Below are positions 12,323 to 24,031 of a stretch of 64,000 nt of DNA, one piece after another. Every line of letters begins with the position of its first letter. Position 1 is the first letter of the stretch. The stretch covers positions 346,501 to 410,500 of the forward strand of contig NC_080062.1 of the NCBI RefSeq assembly GCF_026212465.1. The letters are read 5' to 3'. The notes beneath the pieces are model-generated. The model had not been told where the DNA came from. It saw only the letters and a list, made by a program, of their open reading frames with translations, and ran no database searches. Source of the DNA: Amaranthus tricolor (taxonomy: Eukaryota; Streptophyta; Magnoliopsida; Caryophyllales; Amaranthaceae). Both the position numbers and the translations under genes were made by a program.

Positions 12323-12595
12323 TCACCTTTTTTTAAGGCAAAGACGAATAGTAAAGTGTGCAATTAAAAAAGGTGGTGGTCTTCCAACTTCATTAAAACG
12401 ATATCGTGCATTCATTAGCAACATATTGAAGAGCTTATCTTCAAATTTAAAGAAAATATCTTCAAGTTTTACCATAACATACAATGGAGGATATGATACA
12501 TCTTGGCCATGACCAAATTGTGGCATTAAAATAATCATCAATAATGTGATCATAAATATGTTAGTAATACGTTTGTTGCGACTATGATGTGGCAT
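12323..12595 (-). CDS. Hypothetical small secreted protein, 90 aa
   Basis: A single open frame with a credible signal peptide: basic N-terminus, hydrophobic core IFMITLLMIILM, possible cleavage after FGHG near residue 30. The remaining 60 residues are hydrophobic-aromatic and basic and match no family I know; there are no cysteine pairs. It could be a genuine small secreted protein, a first exon of a lost gene, or chance. Confidence 0.25.
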   Translation of the reverse strand: MPHHSRNKRITNIFMITLLMIILMPQFGHGQDVSYPPLYVMVKLEDIFFKFEDKLFNMLLMNARYRFNEVGRPPPFLIAHFTIRLCLKKR

Positions 12596-12619
12596 TGATG
12601 AATGATGATACTATTGACA

Positions 12620-13565
12620 ATGTAGGATATTATTGTTCTGATATCCCTTAATTAGTGGGAAGGACTACCTTAGTTAGTGTAAGAGCACTATTATTATGTT
12701 CTTTATGCTCTTGGTTTGTGGGGAAAGACTTTGAGTACATTATTCTACAAGGTATATATGATGTATTTGCTATATATGCATGACTTAAATAATATAAATT
12801 TGTGAATATATATATCTAATTAAACATATTTTTAAGAATATATAAATATTTTTTAAAAAATAAGTAAAGATTGTATAAAGATTAAAAATTATTAATTAAC
12901 ATACCTTTAAAACAATGATAATGAAAGTTAAAAACAAAAATATAACTTATTATAATCAAAGTTTTACGACATGGAAATGACATCTTATATTTTGTTTATA
13001 AATTATTCTCGTTACTATTTAGGATCAGCAATCAAACGGTGAAATGGTCGGATCATAAATTGAAAACAAAGCCACAATAATTCATTCCTTCTTCTCTAAT
13101 AGCTCTAATACAATATGTTTTTGCCTAACGAGGAAGCCCAAGGTCGCCCTTGATACCATGAAAGCTGGATAAGAAAATTTGAAACTAACATGGCTTTGTA
13201 TTAGATTTTTGATGTCAGTACAGAAATTTAGCATGCGCAATATATTTAATTGTATAGAGCTTCGAAAATAAAGGACATTAAATATTCAATAATGATACAT
13301 AATATGCTCAGTAAGTATAAGATAAAGTAAGTGGTAGATACTAGAGTACATAATAGAGAGATAAGAACTAGTAACCTAACATGCACACATAACATAAACA
13401 AGTCCGTATAGGCAAAAAAATAGTTAAAAACTTCTTATATGTCCTTAAAATAAACATAACATTCGAGTTCTGTATGAACAATTCAATTTAGTTTAAGATA
13501 GAAAAAAATATATATAAAAAAAAATTATATCCTTAAACTCAAAACTAGACATGGATTTTTTTTTT
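12620..13565. other. 3' flank of GDSL gene 1
   Basis: AT-rich sequence with no supported gene; the 3' UTR of the downstream minus-strand GDSL gene must lie at its right edge. Confidence 0.5.
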
Positions 13566-16500
13566 CTAGAGTTGAACAAGTTGTTGGATATTAAAAGGAA
13601 GACAAACAGAGGAGCCACTAATACATTGAGAAGCAATGAGAGAGTTGATAGCTTCGGTGAGATGACTACCATCCCAAAAGAAATGTTGATTGGGATTTTT
13701 GCATGATGGGAGAAATGGAATGCATGTCAATGTGCCATTTCCCAATGTTTTGCAACATGGATTTTTACCATCAATTAACCCTGCAAATATTGCACAATAT
13801 ATTATACATAAGTAAATTTAAAATAAATTATTAATGAAAATGAATGTAAAGAAACACAAATAGATACTCTCTTTATTTCACATTGCTGGTTAGGTATTCG
13901 ATTTTGGATATTTTTTATTGATTATGATTAGATTTAATTTTTCTTTTATGAAAATTTTAAGCTTTATTTTTGTGAAAATAGCAAGTTTTATATTAGTATG
14001 AAACTTTATTTTTAAATTCATTTTTTTTCTTAAAAAATATTTCCATCTAATAATACATTTTATAAAGGAAAGATAAAATAAATTTTGAGATGCTCTAATT
14101 TCTAATAAAATTATACTAATATTTCTTTATTTTCGATCATTTTCTAACATCATAAGTCAAAATGAATCATAATAGATTTCTAATATAACTCATAAGAAGT
14201 ATGCATACCATATTTTGTAGGGTTGATAATAGCATCATAACCAAGCCAATGAGCACGCCCAAGTATGAAATGAGAGTGTTGAAGAGAGGAAGTTAGACTT
14301 TTAAGCATCAAAGCAAGTCGAGTGTTGAAATTTTTTACTATTTGATTTATATTTTCATCACATCTTCCTTCGGGCTTGAAACGTCTAACCATTGATGAAA
14401 GGCAACCAAGTGGTCCCAATTCGAATACCACTAGCTTCCTGGCTCCTAATTTGTATAGTTCCTGTATACAACACAATTATAATAATTGTATAGCCGTCGA
14501 TTAACAGCATGTTACAACGTAGCACTTTATTATACATACAAGAGGGGCTTCAAATATCCAATTTTATGTACTTTTTATTTTATTGTTCTAATTAGTGAAA
14601 ATACATATATACTCTTTTATACGAGAGAAATTAACAGAGTAACTAAAATACAATTACTAATAGTTTTTTCATAATCTGTAAACCAATAAGGAAGAAGTTA
14701 ATTACTCCCGCTAAAGCTATATTTTTTCCAAAAATCGAATACATAATTTTACCTAAAAAAGTAATATTTACTAGACTAGATTATGACTATTTCCAATACC
14801 ATGTATTGAATCAGAATTTAAATTTGAATGATAACAAAATAAAATTAGAATGATTCATAATCACCATACTTTTGCATACCCTTAATTAAACCAATACTCA
14901 ATGCTTGAGAAGAACCTAATACTTCCTTTACTTTGTAATGTGTAATATTTGTGAAAATTTCTGCAACACAAATTAATATTGTGTAAAATACACTTTATCT
15001 GTTTTAAACCCCGGTCACTCATCGGGAAGACGATAATACACTAATAACCAATTCATTTAGGGTATATTTATATGTACTATTTGAATTTATTTTGTATTTA
15101 AGTGATGTTAATTGGCTTCAATAACTACACACTACATCCGCCTATGTGTATATAGGACTAAAAAGAAAAGCAGCTACCCTTGTAATCAGATTGTCTCTTA
15201 GTATGACGGTCTCTAAACAAGGAGTCAACCAGTCAACATTATCCTCAAAACAAACAATAAAATAGTTTCATTACAATAATTTTTGAAAAACAGTACGTTA
15301 AATAGAAGTGTAACAACTAAAAAACGAAAAACATATAAATGAATTAAACAAAAATGTAATTAGGATACCTGTAGTTTTAGTGATAATGCATCAATGAGAA
15401 GTTGGTTAAATTGTTGAGGATTATAACGTTGTCTTGTACCTGAAGACGATCCAAAATAGTTGCCAAGGAAATCATTACTGCCAATATTAACCATAAATAT
15501 GGATTTCTCCAAGTGCTGGGAAAGCTGACTTGGATTTTTTAATTTTGAAGATAATTGTTTTCTTATAGTCCTTTCAAATAATTTCACTTGTTCTTCCAAA
15601 TCTAAGCATAATCCCTGTATTAATATTTATCAAAATACAATTAGTGCATTAATTGAAAATATTTTGGATCGTCCTAATTTTAGGGCTTTATACTGTAGCC
15701 CACAACATGAAGATATACAAGCCCCCACACTTAATTATTCTTACAAAAATTAGAATTTATTTGCAATTAATTTTCTTATATCATAAATGTTGACTTTTTA
15801 AAATCAATTACCACAAACTAAGTAAAAACCAATTTCTCTAGCATAAGTCATCATTATCACTTAATTGGCTTGAACTTTTGACAGTAGAATAAAATTAACT
15901 TTTTATGTAATAGGATTTTGTGATATTAAAAAAATTTCACCGATTTATAATAATAATTGTTGGTTTTTATTTTAAGTTCCAATATAATAAATGATTTAGT
16001 GGCATTTTATTGTGTTTTTAATGACATATGTAGCTGTTATTATAGTCTATAATGACATTTATGAGAAATGTCACTAGATTTTATGTCGTTAAAAGCTTTA
16101 ATATGATTTTTTATTATGCTGCTAAAGAGTATAACAAATTTTCTTAAATCCACTATATATACCATTAAAAATTTAAAATAGTAACATTTAAATTAAATTT
16201 CACTAAATATATCCCACTAAAAATATATTTTTTTTAGTGACAATTTCAAGATATAATCAATCAATGAAACTCATCACGATTCACAATTCACATGCAAGCC
16301 GATAAAAGAGGGCATTGATCTCAATAAGTTAGCACTAAATTGGCAATTTAGATTTTTTTTTAATTTACATGTTATGAAAAGAGAATAATAGGGGAGAATT
16401 AAATCTGAGTTTCGATTTGGAAAAGATATATTATTACTTACTCTAGTTGAGATAAAATTTGAGTCTCATTTTAATTAAATCTAATAAAAATGTTAATCAT

Positions 16501-17502
16501 CTTTTTCTTTAATGATTTATACCAATCATTGTTTTGGTGTTGAATTATTAACAGAAACCAACTTTAGAATATAAAAGTTATCTTTTATTAAAATGAGACC
16601 GATTGTTGCGTAAGACGTGCATGCACGAAAATAAAACAACGGAATGAATAAATTACATATATTCAATATATATTTACATAATAAAGATATTCAAAGAGAT
16701 TTCAATAATGATTAGGGCTTACATAATATAATACTTAATTGAATGATTAAGAGTATAATTAATAATAACTCTAATAAAAATACTTTTAGATCTTGAAATA
16801 GTAACATGGGGTATAGATTTAGCCATAAGTATCCCCATTTTATAGAGGAGAATTAAAACATTTCAAGTTTTAATTTTTTTTATATCTAATATATTGGGAA
16901 ATCGTGCAACAAATATATATCAGTGATTATTTAATAAAAATAATTCAATTCAGTAAAAATTAACAGCGAATAAAATGAAGCAAAAACAACATTAATAGAA
17001 GAAAAATACAAATGACTTAAAAATAAGGTCATCTAACAAGGAGTATTATATTTATATTATATATTACAAAATTTAATCAAAAAAAATTTTAATTAATTAG
17101 TCCAGACTATGACTTATACCGGCCCCAAGTCATGATTCCCCCTTAATGTATGTAAAAGCTTTTATTCAAAACAAATTAAAATACGTTACATAAACCAATC
17201 AATCTTGACCATATTTTATCCTTAATTTATTTAGTAATAAAATACAGTCAAAATTTAGTTTCTTAGCCCAAAATATGTATACGATTCGGAAATTTCTTAA
17301 TAAAAATTTATACATTTATAACTATGTAAATAAATTTCCAAATGATAAAGGAAAAGATGTATACGTTATAAAAAGATCAATTATACATGAAATAAGAACT
17401 TCACATGTTTGAGTCTTTTTAAGGCCACTCGAGGTTTCCGTAGTAGTTAATTTTGGAGTTTTGGCGAGTAATTGGTGCGCGTAAACTGGTCTAATTATCC
17501 GA

Positions 17503-17584
<82 letters not shown>

Positions 17585-18378
17585 GGGAATAAAGTATCAT
17601 ACAATTTCCTTTCCAGTTTCTGGTAAAATACCGCAAGCTGCAGATGCATAATTATAGCCCGTAACTATCTTTGGTCGAAATGGCATTATATACGGTGGTG
17701 GATATGGCAGTCCAAGATAATCAGCTACATTGACATTAATAAAACTTGCATTAGCAAAATTGAACATATATATGTCTTCACATACACAAAAATTGTACAC
17801 GTCAAAAGACCAAATTAAATAACTAATAAAAACTTACTTAGGTTGATGTTTAAGACTTATCGCATATTTTATAACATGGGACATTCAAACTCGAGTTTGC
17901 CTATCTGGGTTATAAACTAAATTATTTTTGAATAAAAACACTATTATAATTAACTTGTGTAGTTGATACAGCATATAGCATTCTAGAGTGACATATGACC
18001 AAGGTAGTTCAGCACACATATATTAGGTTCATCCTATGATCTAGAATAATCCTTGATTCAACCGTAAATCATATTATCTCTATCAAGTCTCCTCACACGA
18101 ATTCGACATAAAATATTCCAATTGAAATTAAGATGTTGTAATCAGATTTGAAAATGTAACTTTGATAAAGTTATAACAAGGCACAATGCAATATATGTTT
18201 GGTTGAGATGGTCTCATTTTTCCTTTGAGTTTAAAAACTCGCAATCAAAAAGACTCATATGCAAAATTGTATTAGTAAATAATATTGTAAATTCAAAAAA
18301 ACAGAATAAGCAATGACATTGACTTGATCTATAAATATACATATAAACAACAATAATACATAAACTACAAAAATATAC

Positions 18379-18467
<89 letters not shown>

Positions 18468-18716
18468 CATACCTATAAAATCAATAACAAGTTTGCCATT
18501 AGTGAATCTTCCAGTAGGACCATCAGGGAAATTGGTACCATAAGGAGGGTAATTAGCCTTAGCCAATGTAGGCAACCAATTGTTATTTCCACCATCAGAT
18601 AATGAATCTCCAAAAACAAACATAGCAGGAGCAAGAGGTGGTGATGAACTGCAATCACCCCATTTTATTATAAATAATAAAATAAAGACAAAACAAAAAT
18701 GTGATTTTTGCAACAT
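13566..18716 (-). CDS. GDSL esterase/lipase 1, 359 aa, five exons
   Basis: Minus-strand exons 18716-18473, 17724-17603, 15614-15369, 14461-14209, 13780-13566; all GT-AG, phases 1, 0, 0, 1. The protein is a secreted SGNH/GDSL hydrolase of the plant type, expected to act on acyl esters in the wall, cuticle or apoplast; its substrate cannot be read from sequence. A signal peptide (residues 1-22, core FVFILLFII) precedes block [13 protein letters not shown] with nucleophile Ser38. The block II Gly region is [11 protein letters not shown], block III is GSND (167-170), and block V is WDGSHLTEA with Asp325 and His328 completing the triad. Length is normal for the family. It shares exon structure with the gene at 24032-30872, so the two are a tandem duplication. 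Introns 1 and 2 both start with a TA microsatellite within about 10-25 bp of the donor. Confidence 0.93.
17507..17579. repeat. (TA)n microsatellite in GDSL 1 intron 2
   Basis: About 73 bp of alternating TA, beginning roughly 24 bp past the exon 2 donor in the direction of transcription. Confidence 0.97.
18381..18462. repeat. (TA)n microsatellite in GDSL 1 intron 1
   Basis: About 82 bp of alternating TA starting about 10 bp after the exon 1 donor in the direction of transcription. Confidence 0.97.
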
Positions 18717-18790
18717 TTCTTGAAAAAAAAAAAAGTCAAATGGGAATTTTCTCCTGTTTGGTTAGACTTTTTTCCCTTGTATATTGTGAG

Positions 18791-18799
18791 TATTTATAC
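18791..18799 (-). promoter_or_regulatory. TATA box of GDSL 1
   Basis: On the minus strand the sequence reads gtataaata, about 75 bp upstream of the ATG at 18716. Confidence 0.6.
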
Positions 18800-19339
18800 A
18801 CCAAGGAGAGGAAAAGATTTCATAAACAACATCATTAATAACATACCCCTTTTGCCCTCCATCCTGAGAGGTTACAGGTATGATTTGTCAATCATCTAAT
18901 ATATATTGGTACGACATTAATAATGTATTTATAGAATATAAATGGATACTAATACATACATCGTAGGAGTAATAATAATTTATAGAGGGAGATGAACAAT
19001 ATTTTTGGTTAAATACTTCATTATGTAATAATAACTCAGTAAACTGAATATGATTAATAATTAAAGATTAAAAAGGGGTGCAACAAATAATAATAATATT
19101 AATATAATTCGTACAGAGATCGTGTTTTAGTTTCAACAAGTATCACTTTCTCCAAATAAAATTATGAGTTCGATTGAATAGGTTTAATTAATAACTAGTG
19201 ACTCTAATAATTAAAGATTAAGAGGATAGTATACTAACACAAATATAATTAGTACAATGAATTGGATTTTCTTTCATCTTCCGCAAGTATTACTTTTTTC
19301 AAATAAGATAATAAGTTTGATTATGAAAGTCATTTCTTC

Positions 19340-19382
<43 letters not shown>

Positions 19383-19391
19383 GTAATTATT
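18800..19391. other. Upstream region of GDSL 1
   Basis: No gene. It includes a TAA microsatellite (about 19341-19382) that abuts the left edge of the putative solo LTR. Confidence 0.6.
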
Positions 19392-20807
19392 TGAAACAGT
19401 CGTATTGTTAGAAGATTTCATTAGTCGTTTTTAGCGCCTAATTTTTTTTCTTATATATTTGTTCGTTACTAATTATAATTTAATTAGTGATGGTAGTAAT
19501 TTGAAAAATCTCTACGATGATAAGAAACTTGTTAATTCGTAACATGATTATGAATCGTAACAAGTAACGTAAACTTTGGAGGTAAAACTTAAAGTTGAGC
19601 AACTACCCATAACAGTTCAAAAAAAATTTAATTATTACCCAAGCATATTATATAACCATGATGGGAGTAAATTAAATATTTCTCACATATACAAGTGATT
19701 TTTAAACATGAAGTACAAGTTACATAACTTGTTACATGTACAACAATTTTTACCCAAACTTTAAACTATCTTAGATAAACCTTTCTTATACCATAATAGA
19801 CCAAATTGAGGACAAAAAACACTCCAAATCAGCCCCAAACAGCAGCTAATATAGCTGTCCCAAATCCCCTTAGTAGCTCCTTGTTCACTTACACACTCAA
19901 GCCAATCACACTACCCAAAACTCCTTTTGTTCTACCCAAAGCTTGTGCATCATTACAAGCATGCAAGAGGCAAATATTTGAAGCAAAAGCACTCAATTTT
20001 CTGAATTGTTATTCAGCCATAAATCCCAACACATTGCTCCCAAGTTCATCCATGAACAAACACTAGAATCCTCTAAACTTTCAATAACTAAAACACCTTC
20101 TTTTCTCATCAAATCTTCTTCAAAAACCCATCTAAAACTTCTGAAAATTTATGTTTATAAACTCAAATCTCCCATAAAAATAATCTTCATCTTAAGAGCT
20201 TTCCATAGACACCAAACTTGAAGAAATCCACCAAGTATAGAGTAAGTTATACTCATTTCTTTATTCCACTAGTTTTGTTAAAACTTGTTCATGTAAAACA
20301 TTTTTTTCATTTTTTTTTACATGAATCTTTCTATAAACTAAGATCATTATAAAATGAGTATTTTATCTCTAAACTAAGAAAATCATCACTTGTAAATCTA
20401 TAAAAATCGGCCACAATAGAAAGTAAGAAGATGTTTTTCCACAAACATATAAATTTTGTTACTTAAAGGATTCAAGTAAATTATGGGACTTAACTAAGTA
20501 TGTTGCTCAACATAATAAGTATACTCCAAATATGTTAAAATCATCACAAGTATTAGTCTAACAACTCTAACTAGGAAAAGTTAAGTGCATGTTAGAAATC
20601 CAAATTTATTATTGATTTTTGGATGAATGCAATATGTTTAGTTGAAGAGTTGGAGTTGAGACTTGAAGGGCAAGGACCCGAAGTTAGAACCGCTTCTAAG
20701 AACGCGTAGGAGCTTACGGAATAATTATATAGGCTTGGAGTCGAGGTATGTCACATGGGGTGATTTTTAAAGGATTTAAGAACAAGTTGGGAAAGTTTGT
20801 GTATAAA

Positions 20808-20840
<33 letters not shown>

Positions 20841-23546
20841 TTCCCAAAGAGAAGTTCTTAAATCTTGAAAGATGATGTCAAAATGATAAATTTGAGTATG
20901 AAATAATTTATTACATGTATTATTATTGTGGGCATCATGCATGTTGATTTTATAAATTATTGTATGTTTAAAGGCATGTTTAACACTACTTTGTGAAAGT
21001 TATTGTGATGGAAATGATTATATGAATTTGAAAATATTTGAAATTCATTTTAAAAGAAATTTTCAGTAGCTATATGTTAAGAAAATTTCTTGGATATTTT
21101 TTTTTTGAGATTATTCGTTAAATTGATATTTTAATGGATTTTAAGGTGTTAAATACTCTTATTATAAAACATGGTATTAGATGAACTCTTCATCATCAAA
21201 AATAATTAATAAAAATATATTATAATGTCTCCAACAAGATTTGGCCAGAATATATTTAGTTTGGAATTTTTTTTAAAATTTTTGAATAATCGTTAAATTG
21301 TTTAACGGTAAATTGTAAAATGGTAAAATATAAAATAATTACCAAACAATGACATATGGACTTGAAATTTTTATCACATACTCATATGGACAGTAGGTAA
21401 AATTGGTAAGAGTTTGGGAAGGTTTCGTTGACATTTAAGGACCTTAATAATTTTTACTCGGTTATTAATAATCGGTAAGTTTGAAAACGGTAAAATACAA
21501 AATAAATACTAAATGACGTCTTTTGGACATGAAAATTTTATGAGGCACTTATATAAGCAGTAAATACATGTTCAAAAATTTATATGGATTTTCGTGACCA
21601 TATATGGACTTAAATAAATTTTATTCGATTTATCGGTAAAATAACGATATTAATTATTAAAAATATTCCACATGATTTTTAATGGTTATTTAAAATTTTA
21701 TACCCCTTAAAATAGCTTCTGGAATATCATATAAGTTTTTATAATATTTTATTCGGACTCAAATAATTTTAAACCTATTTTATACTATTTATCGATAAAA
21801 TGTCTATACAAAATAATAAAACATCATACATGAGTTTTATAAGTTCAAATGGCCTAATAAACATATTATATGACTTCTGGAACATTGGTATAATTTTATA
21901 AAATAAATTATTAATTATTTACTAATTTATCAAAATAATAGAAAATGTTTATTTATTAGAAAGTGTAATATTGTTAATTAAATTTGGGTAAAAATAAACC
22001 TATATAAAAAAAATTATAATTATATTAATAACCTACTGCCTCATAGTATAAATTAATTTTAAATGAGACGGTTTATAAATTTTACGGATTTAAGAGACCA
22101 TTTAAATAACAGTAAATACCCAAATTGTCGAAAATAATTGTAAGATCGTTATAAATACGCATAACCCATTATAACTTGATGGGACAAACTTAAATTCATT
22201 TTAAATAAGGTATTATAATGACTTGATTAATTTGGGCCTTGTTGGAGAATTAATATGTACTTTGTAAATCAATTATCGATTTTATTACCGGCAAAACTAT
22301 CTCGTATTTAAGAAAATAGTGTTTTATGAAATCTTCTGTATTAATGATTTTATAGACTTATGAATCATATTCTAGTTGTTTTGAATGAATTTCAAAACCC
22401 TTTTAAGTTATATTTACTTTAAGAAGGATTGGAACAAAACATTTTAGTGGTTTCCTTAAAAAAAATCGTATTGATCTTTAATCACTTTTTGTTACTATGA
22501 ATTTCCATACATGCTAGTGATGCCCCAATATAATACAAAGGTTATGTTTAATGATATGATTATGCTAAGCATGTTTTACCCATGTGGGAAATATTATGAT
22601 TTGATTTTGCTAAGTTGCAAATAAAGTATGTTTTGCTATGTACAAATAAAAGATGTTTATCATATGGAGAAAGTTAATATTTTTGACTTTCAAATGCTAT
22701 TAAAATTACAAGATATATATTATGTACAAAAAAAATGTTTTAGCCTAAATGGCGGGTACATATGCCACAGCAAATGTTGTGTGCATGATTAAACGGCTCA
22801 CCAATGCTGAGCGCGTATTGTTCACAATACCATTGTGTTACACTTGCCGGACATGTCGCGGACGGTAGACCGACTACCAAACGAGTCACAGGATGACTCA
22901 CAGAGTACCCATGTAAACTTATGATATGAGTTTGAAATTGATTTGGATCCATTGAGATCTTATGATTTATAATGAAAAATGAGAATTTTAAATTACTATA
23001 GAGCCATTGAACTTCATTTGAATCATGATATGATTTATCAAATGAAAAAGCATATTTCAAAATGAATTTACTCAAATAAAAAAAAAAGAAAGATTTTAAT
23101 AACTTGTTTGACGGACACCAGTGTGTTTATACTCAGCCTTTTTGCTGATACTATGCTTTGTATGTTTTTCCAATGGTTTTGTTTTTAGAGTAAACCCCTA
23201 TGGCACCTCGACGGAGAATGGATATGCGAGCGGAAGTTGAACCCGAGTTGGAGTATGACTCCCCTTTTGTTTAGATCTCTTTATTTTATTTGAGAGATTA
23301 TTAGTTTAGATTTAGACTATTTTAAGGATGTAATTTGAATTTTGGACTTATTTCGATTTGGTTGTAATTTTCCTATATTTTGGACAGTTAAGACTTCCGT
23401 TATATTGCTTTGGTTTGGTTCAAGAATTATACTTGAATATTAGTTTAACCTTTAAGTAACCCCTTAATTGTGTTGGCAAAAGTAAGCTTCCGCTTGATTA
23501 ATACTAAATTCCAATTAGTGTTTGCCTTCATAATTCGAGGCGGTTA

Positions 23547-23548
<2 letters not shown>
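19392..23548. mobile_element. Putative 4.2-kb solo LTR of a Ty3/gypsy (Tekay-like) element
   Basis: No coding capacity in 4.1 kb, yet the right end reads cgaggcggttaca, the usual 3' end of Tekay-type chromovirus LTRs. A 5-bp ttatt lies both at 19387-19391, just before TG, and at 23549-23553, just after CA. The flanks are a TAA tract on the left and a TTA tract on the right, as if one self-complementary microsatellite (like that at 31716) was split by the insertion. The duplication is low-complexity, so the left edge is less sure than the right. Confidence 0.5.

Positions 23549-23586
<38 letters not shown>
23549..23586. repeat. (TTA)n microsatellite
   Basis: Twelve TTA triplets directly follow the solo LTR end. 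Confidence 0.95.
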
Positions 23587-24031
23587 GGCGCATTCGCATA
23601 GGAATGTATAATTCAATAGTGCATTGCATATTTCAAGCAACTCAAATATATGGGAGAGAGAATAAAGTTTAATCTAGTTTTAAAGGTAGTAAAATAAAAA
23701 TGAAACGAAAATTAATCAAATATTAGGATTTCAATTAAACGAATAGAAAAAATCACACTTTATAAAGAACCACTGAGAATTAAAATAATACTAACAATAT
23801 ATTATGGTTAAAACTTATAATGGGTTTGATTTTTTTTTTTTTTAATTTCTTTGGTAAAATTCCAAAATTCTAATAGAATATTTTTAATTTAAAGGCTATT
23901 TGCAGTGTGACATTAACATTATAACTAAATTTGAGTCAATATCAATACAAAATAATTGGGGTGTTTATTAGATTATAGCTGATAGCTGATAGCTAATTGA
24001 ATTATTGGCCGAATGATGTATAGTTCACTTG

